Origin: Coriolopsis trogii
Taxonomy: Eukaryota; Basidiomycota; Agaricomycetes; Polyporales; Polyporaceae
Direction: 5' to 3'
Length of the DNA: 64,000 nucleotides
Assembly (NCBI GenBank): GCA_020543525.1
Contig: JAHYIO010000036.1
Location: 310,001 to 374,000, forward strand
Part shown: one piece after another, positions 1 to 9,181 of the stretch
Layout of the letters: the number at the start of each line of letters is the position of its first letter
Position numbering within the stretch: position 1 is the stretch's first letter
Translations under genes and position numbers: made by a program
The notes under the pieces: model-generated
What the model was told of the DNA's origin: nothing
Databases searched by the model: none
The model's input: the letters and a program-made list of their open reading frames with translations, nothing else

Positions 1-1031
1 GGCGTGGGTAAGTATCTCGTGACGATGAAATAGGCGTCTGACTGAGTCTAAGCGTGGAGAGTCACCCTCCGCATTGTGCATAACCAGGGCTAACGACCAA
101 TCCTCATTTTGGGGAACCCAGCACGGAATCGCAGGTCGGATTCCTCCGCGACTTCGAGTATAGTGCGATGGACGAGTTTCAGACCGAGAGTGATGTGCCA
201 GGCGACTCCGAAGTAGGGGTACCGGCTCCCACTGGCATGTCGAATTCCGCATTGGATCAAGCACGGACAAAGGACTGCGAATCAGTATTGAAAGAAAGTA
301 CTGTTAGTGAATCATCTATATGGAAGCAAGAGTTACGCTCACATTGTACCTAGGGAACACAACACTTCATGGCCAGGGAGCTTCTCCTGCATCCCGGCAT
401 TATACACACGGTCGCCCACGAGTTGGAGTCTTTGTTCTACGTATCCTGCTGGATCATTCTGCGGCATACGGCGCATGAACACCCGGCCGGCATCTCTGCT
501 TGCAACGAGGCGTTCGTGATTGGGAACGATCGAGAGAGTGCCTACGCCAAAGCAGGGTTCATTCTCGACTGTCCGTTCACTGTCAAGGACAACCCGCCTT
601 TGAACTTCCTCATCGACGGCTTCAGTCAACTCGTTCAAGGACAGATTGACAAGCGCAACCCAGTGCCTCTTACTTATGACGCTGTCTTGGAAGTGTTTGA
701 CGAGGCGCTCAATATAGACGGCTGGCCGGAGGATGATGCTGCTCTTGGTTACAAACTTCCGGACGACAGAACGCAGACTGTGAACACCCAGAAGAAGCGC
801 AAGGGAAACGGCGAGGCTTCCACCTCATCGAAAAGGTCCAAGGCAACGACAGGGACAGCGAGCAGCAGCAAGAACACAAGAGGCACAAGCAAGAACACGA
901 AAAGCAAGAGCAGCAAATCGGGGAGCGCGAGGGATAGGACCACCTCAGTAGCTAGCCACGCTCCGAACTCACGCCCACGAAGGAACATGTCATCGTCGTC
1001 GTCGCGTGGTGGGAAGGCTCAGGCATCGTGA
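1..1031 (+). pseudogene. FunK1 kinase A, 5'-truncated; only the C-terminal part remains
   Basis: Two segments are recognisable: an exon-3 remnant to 302 ending before a GTTAGT donor, and the last exon 354-1031, entered at a TAG acceptor and starting with GTQHFMARELL. The last exon gives the same 220 residues from its first ATG as FunK1 E. It holds the FunK1 C-terminal helices (HELESLFYVSCW) and a Ser/Lys/Arg-rich tail. The upstream part keeps VGFLRDFEYSAMDE, the counterpart of the DFD region, but the catalytic loop HRDVSVGN seen in C, E and G is absent and an in-frame TAA lies at 81-83. Bases about 73-96 resemble the region upstream of FunK1 E (about 16419-16442), so a promoter-like segment may be joined straight to exon 3. 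The left part may also lie outside the window. Pseudogene status is inferred. Confidence 0.75.
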
Positions 1032-1372
1032 CGCTACAATGCCGTTTTTCTGATGTATTCACTATCTGAGCATGTACTTCTACACTCCGTGATATATTTT
1101 CACATCACTGGTTGATACTATTATGTGCATCAGCGGGATGTCGCGCCCTTTTGAGGACTTGTACGAGACGCGGGTGATAAGTCAAGAGCTGCAAGTGCAG
1201 ACTTACACCTATGTGGGGCTCCTCAAGTCAAGAGCTTGCACTTCGTCCATTTCATCATGGATTACCCCGTGAGATTATGAGAATCCTGGCCCTGTTAATT
1301 CGTCATCCAATACATCACAATGCCTGGGTATATAGTACATCGCACAAGCGACACGCCCCGAATGACCGTCGT
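1032..1372. other. Convergent intergenic spacer
   Basis: This 341-base spacer lies between the 3' ends of FunK1 A (+) and MINDY copy 1 (-). I see no coding region. Copy 2 has a 21-base insertion relative to it, near 19694. Confidence 0.5.
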
Positions 1373-2925
1373 TCACATAATAACACAATCCGACTTCTTC
1401 TTGGGCTTCATAGCGGCTTCGCGACGTGCGTCGTGCGCGCGTTCCTGCAAAGCCCGCTCGTTCTCCTTTGCAACTCGCTCTTCCTCCAAGCGCTGCAGGT
1501 CTCTCCGCGCATAATGGTCATGCAGCCGCGCGTTCTCCTCGTTCTGGAGCTGCCGCGCGAGCGCCTCGCTAGATGAAATGTCAGCGTATTCAGTAACTAT
1601 TGCATCGCGTTATGGGAGCCACTTACTCCGTGCGATCGGCGAGGGTGAGGGCGCCGGTCTGCTGCTCGAGCGCAGCCAGTGCACTTTCGGCCGTGTGACC
1701 GGCGAAGTCGCCTCCAGCCGGACTAGAACGTAGGAAGTCAGAGTCAACAAATGTTGACCATCCGCCATCGATGTCTTCGAGGCGCTCCCATACAACAGAC
1801 GATTCGTGGAGGAATACCTGGTCGGTGACGAGGGTGTACAGAGCTCCGTCTTCTCCTGGGGACTTATAAAGCACGGAGAGATGTGAGTTGCGGAAGAGAG
1901 CTACCAGGGAGTCTGGTTCGAGGGAGGAAGCAAGATTGAATAGTCCGTAGTAGGTGAGCTGAGATGATGCGCTCTCTATGAAGTTACGGATGACGAGCGC
2001 TGTACGACTCACGTCAGTCACGTCATCACGTTCGCAACACAATTCAATGGGGACCTCGACACTCACCGTCCTCGACTTTCTGCTGCTCTTCAGGACTGAG
2101 GTCGTATATTGACTGACGGCGTGATGGGCCCTGAGAAGACGAGGGGCCGTCTTCAGAGGTGACGAAATGTCCCTTGGTCAAGTGATCCGCTTCGACGAGG
2201 AGATTGACGGAAGAGTCGTAGTCCTCTGTCCGTGACAAGACTTGATATTCATGACTCGACGGGTCAACGAGCCAGCCGTGTACAAGCTTGATACCAGCTT
2301 GTTCGAACAACTTCAGCTCTCCTCCAGCGCCCGCAGGTCGGAACGATGATAGGCCGGTGAATAGGGGGTTCAGGTCCATACCCTCTGAACACTGAGTTAG
2401 ATGAAGCACTTGGACGAAGTTCACTTGTTCTTACTGCGAGTGGCTGGCATGACGGACAGAGCTGCGGAGATGTCGACATCGGGGCAAGCCATCAACAGGT
2501 ACTCGGCTACCAGCCGGGAAAGATAGTCATACGAGACGGTCGTGCGCTCATACGGCAAGATCTGTATCTTGTCCCGCAAAATGAGGATGTTGCCTAAGAC
2601 GTGGTGAGAACAACAACACGCTTCCCTGCAAAACAGATACTAACAGATAGCGATGAAAGAACATGGTCTATATCGGAGGTCTGAGCATTTCGGAGGTGGA
2701 GCGACTCGGAGCTTGGGGAGTGTGGACTAACCCGTTGAAGTTCTGCGTGATTATCTTGTATCGCTTCGGTGTTGCCTCTGGTGCAGGTCGGAACGTGATC
2801 TCTTTGAGATACCAGACTTCCTCTATGGATGCCTGAAGGCTGTCGTTGTGTTGTACTCGCGCAGGGTCTTGAGGGTCATGGGCGTCTGCAGTCACATTTG
2901 CCATACTACTGTCGTCTGGTGACAT
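1373..2925 (-). CDS. MINDY-type (DUF544/FAM63) deubiquitinase, copy 1
   Basis: Exons from the start are 2732-2925, 2645-2667 (23 nt), 2435-2593, 2067-2384, 1627-1999 and 1373-1568, giving 420 residues in one open frame. MINDY proteins are cysteine proteases that trim K48-linked ubiquitin chains. Diagnostic segments are KRYKIITQNFNG then PCSFIAI then CNILILR (Gln61, catalytic Cys67), an LVHGWLVDP segment, LFRNSH (catalytic His271) and LYTLVTDQVFL. The tail is a charged coiled-coil-like stretch (QLQNEENARL, RLEEERVAKE) ending in KKKSDCVIM, a polybasic CaaX motif that predicts prenylation and membrane attachment. The start is the first ATG in frame; the frame upstream has only a GTG. It is convergent with FunK1 A and divergent from FunK1 B. 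The family call is strong; activity is inferred from intact residues. Confidence 0.9.
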
Positions 2926-3349
2926 TGATTGTTGGTGGTACAATGGAAGGCTGTAAGACAACAGTACGATTAGCAGACAGCCTTGTAGCACAGTGTGACG
3001 ACGAAGTAATGACGGGGCAACAGGAGCGACTAATGCGCGCAGTATAGCGTGGCTGTGGCACAGTTCGAGCGGAGCAATGTCGTGGCCACAACCGCTTGCG
3101 TCGGGGTTTCAATTTCACAACGATGCCGCACAGCTCCGCTTGCTAGTCCGCCTCAGCGCCACTACGCACTACTTACTCAACGCCCAAGTCCCATGGCCAT
3201 TTGATGACAGGGTAGTATGGGCTTAAAGTCATTCAACTACGTTTCATACACCTCACGATCGAGCGCATGTAGAGACTTCAAGTTGATGTGTAACGTATAT
3301 CTTTGAGAGGACTAAGTACTTGCAGAGTACTTACTAATTCACTACGAGT
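2926..3349. other. Divergent spacer between MINDY copy 1 and FunK1 B
   Basis: About 420 bases with no supported gene. It should hold the MINDY promoter. The N-terminal two thirds of a FunK1 gene would have to lie here for FunK1 B to be complete, and it does not. Confidence 0.4.
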
Positions 3350-4586
3350 AGAAGAGACGCAGCGACCCGTGGGAACGTTTGCTATATGCAATGGTGGTAA
3401 GCGCCTGTTCGCCTGCCACCTGGTTACAGGTTCAATCTCGCCGCCACCTCCGACTCCTCGCTGCATACCTTGAATACGCTCCCGCGTTCAGCGTCGCCGC
3501 TCAACCTTACGTACGGGGTGAATCCATATGTATACGTGAACAATATTCAACTGACTCACCGATAATGCTCAGAAGTTCAAGCTGGGATTGCCACCCACGG
3601 CTACTAAGCTAGACTTTGAATATAGTCCGGAATAAGCTGACCGAGAGTACGTGCTTCTACTCGGCTTCACATGTCGTTTGACGTAGTGAAGAGACCAGAT
3701 ATACCTCTCAAATCCCAGAGATTGACTGTCATGCCTCCGAGTCCGTCTCCCAATCCCGACGACGAGGACGGGTACTCGTCGGACCACTTCCACGATCAAT
3801 TCTGGAGGTCGGTTTTTGATGGTTACGAAGACAAATCCACCCAGAATCATGCTGCTCGAAGACATCGAGAGGTGAGTCTCGTCTCTGCACGGTTTCTCGA
3901 CAGTCTCTCCAACATTGTACCACGCGAATCACTAGGGCTCTCACGTTTTTATGGCCCTCGAGCTTCTCTGTCGCCGCTCCAAACCCAGCGTCCGGCATGA
4001 TCTCGAGTCGTATTACTGGGTCCTCCTCTACGTGGTCTTTCTACGCCTACCCCACAACTGCCCCCCGGATTCCTGGCGCAGGATATTCTCGACCGCTCCC
4101 GAAGACAACTTCGTCAGAAGGCATTGCTGGGTACATTGGGAGCGATATCGTTTTGAGATTATAGGGGATGACCGGCTGAATAGGCTCCTCCAAGACCTCA
4201 GCGATCAGGTCGCCATCAATCGCGACTTCTTCACGCTGGACGACAATGCGGCTCACATGTCCTATGACGACATGCGCATGGTCTTTGCGAGCGTCCCCGT
4301 CCTCTCTTCTGACGACCCAAATCTACGCGTACCCAGCGGTGACGCCTCGATCACTCTCCAAAGCACTAGGAGTCCGCGAAGGCCTTCGATGATCCGGGTC
4401 TCAACTGTAGGGCAGACCCTGCCGTGCATAACCAGCCCGGTAGACCGCCCTTTGAAAAGGAATGCTGAACCCTTTAAGATCTATCGAGATTCATCAGACG
4501 ACGATGGTGAGGAGATGGGTCCTTCCATGCAGAAGAAGCGCAAAACGTCGCACGGTTTCAGGCGCGCGATGTCCGAAATTGTTTGA
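3350..4586 (+). pseudogene. FunK1 kinase B, truncated C-terminal remnant with a retained open frame
   Basis: An open model, 3671-3871 joined to 3936-4586, encodes 283 residues. After the acceptor it reads GSHVFMALELL and HDLESYYWVLLYVVF, the FunK1 C-terminal signature, then an Arg/Lys/Ser-rich tail. Upstream, a degenerate catalytic loop (RRDAATRGN at 3350-3376, in place of HRDVSVGN) and LDFEYSPE at about 3615 followed by a stop show that this is the 3' half of a former kinase. No N-lobe region exists between it and the MINDY gene. The duplicate copy F keeps the same frame with a handful of amino acid changes, so the C-terminal frame may still be expressed, or the copies may simply be young. 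A remnant is more likely. Confidence 0.6.
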
Positions 4587-5580
4587 TCCATACGGTAGTA
4601 AATTCTTCCCAGTCCTTTGACTCTGCGTACGTGTACCATCAATGTGGCAGTGGTCCATTGTTCCACATTTTCGTCGTGTCTTGAATGAAACCTTGGTGCT
4701 GGTCACGACGGGGATCAGGCAGCCAAAGGGTTGACTCCTTGGCACATCGGATCAATCTGCTTACGCGAGCGATACTCCGCGGAATACGACTTGGTCCGTG
4801 TCTTTTTGGTGGAGCCGCGACGTTGACGCAGGATAAAGACGCTTGCCTGCAAGCTCAAACCCCCTTATGAAAGCTCGTCTGAAGATTTGAACCTGCTGTG
4901 TGCAATGCCTCATGTGCTGTGTACTGGATTCAGGATGCGTAGCGTGCACCCGGGCCAAGTCCCCCATTGTTGAACTGGTGGTTAGAGATTGTGGGCGCTA
5001 CGGGAAATCTCGGCCCGTGAGCCGTGCATTTACCGATTCGGCAATCAGGTTCGAGCTTTGTCTGCCTCGAGGCTCAGTCCAACCGTGTCACCGTCCACCG
5101 CGATTGTCCTAGCCACTTCATACCCAAAACGCGATTGATCCGGTTGGAAGCACGCAAAGTGAGTCATGAGCACGCCTGCGGAGCAGTAACAAACCTCATT
5201 GGCACCGTCGCCAGCCATAGCGTTATTTAAGTCGAGCAATCGGACCAACATCGGTAGTCCATATAATCCAGTTTGCGCTACTCTACTACCTTTCAGACGT
5301 TTTAGCACAATAACTGCACAAGCCTCCGTGCCGACCAGACCCTGCATACTCGTGGCTACAAGTTCCGTGCCATTGAACTCCGCCTTCCGTGCGCCATACG
5401 TTCCACATCACACCAACAGCCCGGTAAGCTCCTTTGTTCTTAATGCTGACGCGTCGCAGTGTCAGGCTAACGTTGATTCATCTCGCTTAACTGGCGGCCC
5501 GTGCTCATCCACGCCGGCGCTTTCCTCGTACCCATTGTCTCCTTCAACCACCACTTGCCCCCAAGCCAACTGCTCATCGC
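4587..5580. other. Intergenic region upstream of FunK1 C
   Basis: About 1 kb without a supported gene. Its left two thirds belong to the near-identical duplication. The part after about 5268 is only moderately similar to the sequence upstream of FunK1 G and forms the FunK1 C promoter region. Confidence 0.4.
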
Positions 5581-5587
5581 TATAAAG
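5581..5587 (+). promoter_or_regulatory. TATAAAG directly abutting the FunK1 C start codon
   Basis: The TATAAAG string ends on the base before ATG 5588. The same arrangement precedes FunK1 G and, as TATAAA, FunK1 E. A TATA box would start transcription about 30 bases downstream, which would favour the conserved second methionine, codon 20. Confidence 0.35.
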
Positions 5588-8583
5588 ATGTCCATTTCCT
5601 CCTCCGAGATTTACTTTGCCGCCAGCAGCAGCTCTTGCAGCTCAGGTATGGCCGGTGTTCACTCTACTCCGCACTCCAAGAAATCTAACAACAACCCAAC
5701 TAAACGCGACGATGTGAACGCGACAGGGAAGAGCCAACAACAGAGCTGGCAGGCTGAGCTTCGAGGCCGTATTCATCTTTATCCTGGCGAGTTCACCGAC
5801 TTTCTCGACAATTTGGTTCCCTCTTCCACCCCCTTTCCCCTAACCAACGCCCAAGTCGATACCGCCTTCAACAAGTTTCAACCAACTGCAGGGGAGGAAG
5901 TCGGGAGCTATCCAGATATAGTGAGTTTTTCTCTTGCCTTTATGTCATTCAACCTGGTGGTGTTAACTCCACGACGCCACGTTCGTAGATCGCTGGGTTA
6001 GAGACCCTTGTCAAGGATTTCGACAAGGGTTCCAAGCCCACATTCTACAACACCTCCCGGAGACAGCTGAAGTTTCCATTCGTCCAATTTGCCGAACAAC
6101 ATGCGAGAAGCTCCCCTGACATATCCGCCTCTTTTCCCGGCGATTCCGAGACCCCGCTGGAGGACCTAACCTGGCACACGATATCGTTGACGATCGAAGC
6201 GAAGGCTACTCGTGAACAGGATCCCTTTCCACGCGAAAGCAATGCCGAGCACGACAAGACCATAGTCCAGATCGCTCGAAACGCGCGTAACCTGCTCCTG
6301 GCGCATGGCTTCCTCTATTCGTTCGTCATCGGGATCTACGGTGATGTGTTTCGTGTCGCGCGCTTCGACCATGCAGGTGCCGTCGTTTCCCATCCCGTCA
6401 GCCTCAAGGAGCCCGGTGGCCCAATGCTACTTCAGCGGTTCCTGTGGCGATTCACCCATCCCGCCGTCGGCGCTACCGTGGTAGGCTGCGACCCGACAGT
6501 CCAGTGCCTCACTGAAGCAGATCAAGGCTGGGTTAGGCGAACATTGCAAGCCGCGTACGGTACCCATTTCCACAAGTATCCGGGCTACATAGCCGATGTG
6601 GCCAGGATTCATGAGGGTCGTAGGGTCGAAGTTCCATGCAGCGATGGTGGTTCGAAGGCTTACATCGCTTTCCGCCTCCTGGACATCAACGGCCGCCTGT
6701 TCTCGCGAGCCACAGGTGTCTGGCGGATCCTTGAGGACACCCGAGTCCTCAATGCCGATGGGATCCTCGTCGACAATCTCAACGACACGCAGAATCCGGA
6801 CAATGCCGAGAAACCGAAAATCAGCATCATGAAGGAGGCCTGGCGTCAGCTCGTTAGAACTCCTGAAGCCCGCTTCTATGAGCGACTGGCGGCGGCGATC
6901 GAAGAAGGCGAGCGCATCGGTCTTGCGAGACTCGTCGCCGGTGGCGATCTGGGCGAGCTTGAGGTTCGCGAATGGACGCAGAACCCTGCGAATGCTGCGA
7001 AGATTGAGAAGCAGCGCAAGTTGCGCTTGTCATCTTCGTCCAAAGCTGCACCCTCAGCTACGTTCGAGTCGGCATCGTTGTCTCAGGAGGAACAGATGTC
7101 ACGAGAAGCTTCACCTTCGTCAACTCCAGGTTCGTGTTCTCATCACTCGTTTCTGAACGCTACTGACATAGTCGTGACACCGTTCCAGCGGATTCACTTC
7201 CATACCCTCAACACCAAACGTTTTCTTGGACGCATTGCGCCAAGAGTGAAGATTACACGTACCGGGAGCGTAGTCATATGCGCTGCATCATCGACCTCGT
7301 CGGTCGTCCTATTACGACTTTCAGAAGCACGCGCGAACTTATCAAGGGGCTCAGGGACGCCGTACAAGGTAGTGATTGTCCTCATTCCGCCACAAATACG
7401 TGCCGCTAATGTCATGTCATCTCGCGCAGGGCATAAGCTTGCCTGGGAGAAGGCCGGTATCCTTCATCGTGATGTTAGCGTTGGGAATATCCTCATCGTG
7501 GACGAGACGGCCACGGGGAACATCGGGTTTTCTGGTTTCTTGCACGATTTCGACTACAGTTCGATGGACGCAAAGCCCAAGGGTACATCGGTTGACGACG
7601 CACCCGAGCCCTTAGCATCCACCGGAGAACACAACGTCTCAGACGGCATTGGCAGCACCGCCGAGTCTGCTATGAAGGGCCAAGACGATCCGCGCAAAGA
7701 GAGAACTGTGAGTTGTCCTCTCAAAATTCAGTGAAAGTGTGCCGACTGACGGTACCTTGGTTAGGGGACCTATTACTTCATGGCTTGCGCGATCCTCAGC
7801 GGTCGCGTGATACATGGAGTTCATCACGATCTGGAGTCGGTCTACTGGGTCCTCTTATGGACCCTCCTGCGCCACGGAGAGTATGTACACCCCAAGTACA
7901 CGCTCGAGGATTACAAGAACATCTTCTTCTTCGGCGACGATAACCAGAGCACGAATAACAAGAAAGGATGGCTCCTTGATCAATCTCCTGGTCTGACCTT
8001 CCCGAAATGTGCGCCCTTGACGAAACTCATGGTGGATTTCTCGGACCTTGTCTTGCGTAGTGTGGGGGTCCGAGGACTCTGTCCGCCTATACCTATCTCG
8101 CACGATGAGGTCTTGGCAGTCTTCGACGCTGCTCTGGCCACGGAAGGTTGGCCTGACGATGACTGCTCCGTTCCCTGCAAATGGCTGGACGACAAGGCAT
8201 CACGAGGTGCCGTACCTGGGCTTGTCTCCGACTTTCACGGACTCGACTCAATCACCCCGCCTGGCGCTAACGACGTACGACCAAAACGCTCGACAAAGCG
8301 ACAGGCCGACGCGGCAGCGATGCCCCCCCCTCCACCTTCGGAGACACGCTCCGGCACTCTGCGCTCAGCTCAGAAACGGAGTAGCACCATGGTCGAGGAC
8401 TCAGACGAACCTGAAGCGGGGCCATCAAAGCCTAACACGCGCTCCTCGTCGAAGCGTCCCAAGACCGCGTCGACGTCAAGCTTGCACTCTACTGGTAGCC
8501 AGGGCTCGAAGAGGGGGTCCGGGCGCGGTGGACGCGGTAGTTCCAGAAGGGGAAGTGGCTCTGCGCGCAGTCGGGGAAGTTGA
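5588..8583 (+). CDS. FunK1 protein kinase C, full length
   Basis: Exons 5588-5920, 5989-7129, 7189-7368, 7430-7707 and 7765-8583 give 916 residues. FunK1 kinases (fungal-type protein kinase domain) are a multicellular-fungus family expanded in Agaricomycetes; substrates are largely unknown. Visible features: a Ser-rich N-terminus, a DUF-like N-lobe region with TIEAKATREQDPF and FLWRFTHPAVG, the catalytic loop HRDVSVGN (Asp566), the metal-binding motif HDFDYS (Asp591 in place of DFG), and after it GTYYFMACAIL and HHDLESVYWVLLWTLLRHG. The tail is Ser/Arg/Gly-rich with an NLS-like SSKRPKT. The intron at 7130-7188 (59 nt) is required: without it the frame is lost and SLPYPQHQTFSW is not read. Initiation at Met20 is possible. 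Nearest full paralogue: G. Confidence 0.88.
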
Positions 8584-9181
8584 GCGCTGTGGCCCGCAGA
8601 TTGTTGCTTGTACATGTATCATACACGACATACATATATCGTCTTGCTTCTCGCACCTGTCAGCTTCCTTGTTTTGACGGTTCAGGCGCAAACCACCCAG
8701 GTCCCAGAGATTGAAAACGGTCTCTCGGAGAGTAGGTTGTTTCTGGTGATTAGGCGACTACTGAGTTCTCGTAGTTTCTGATCACAGTGACGAGTGCAGT
8801 GGTGTTTCATTGGACGTCAAAGGAAACGGATCGTGCGATACTCCAGACTCCAGACTCAAGAGATATAGGCCAAAAGTTACCGTTCTGACTGAGGCGGGCC
8901 AGGGCGGCGAGACTTGAGAGAGACAAATAAAACAGACCTGTTCTCCTCCTCCTCCTCCTCCTCCTCCTCCTCCTCCTCCTCCTCCTCCGCCTCCTGTACG
9001 GGTCGAGACGATGCGAAAGTTCCGATTCATTCCAGGGCCGCTCCAACAGGAAAGGCGCTGGGTGCAGACGCATGAGGCGCTCAAAACAAAGCCTGGCGTG
9101 CGCACGTGGAGTTTGCACTGTGTCCCCTCCGACCACTAGTCACTGGACCTCCGACGACCATTCACCCGCTAAACCTTCAAT
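8584..9181. other. Spacer between FunK1 C and D, with a microsatellite
   Basis: No gene is seen apart from the trinucleotide tract listed separately. The ATG of FunK1 D follows the string TTCAAT. Confidence 0.4.
8942..8995 (+). repeat. (TCC)n microsatellite
   Basis: About 15 or more tandem TCC units with one CGC interruption near the right end, about 190 bases upstream of the FunK1 D start. It creates long artificial poly-Gly and poly-Arg frames on the minus strand that should not be called genes. Confidence 0.95.

Larger units (their letters stand above)
408..5268. repeat. Near-identical segmental duplication, copy 1
   Basis: Aligned by eye, this block matches 18906-23777 almost base for base, with an offset that changes from 18498 to 18519, 18515 and 18509 through small indels. 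It contains most of a FunK1 last exon, the MINDY gene and truncated FunK1 B. Similarity falls sharply on both sides: the left edge lies inside a FunK1 exon and the right edge upstream of FunK1 C. Confidence 0.9.

Noticed and set aside
2594..2644. MINDY read directly from the acceptor at about 2620 (residues EACCCSHHVL)
   Set aside because: It keeps frame but destroys the invariant NGPC motif; the 23-nt exon gives the exact family motif with good splice sites.
8782..9136. Minus-strand frames with poly-Gly or poly-Arg runs
   Set aside because: Produced entirely by the TCC microsatellite.
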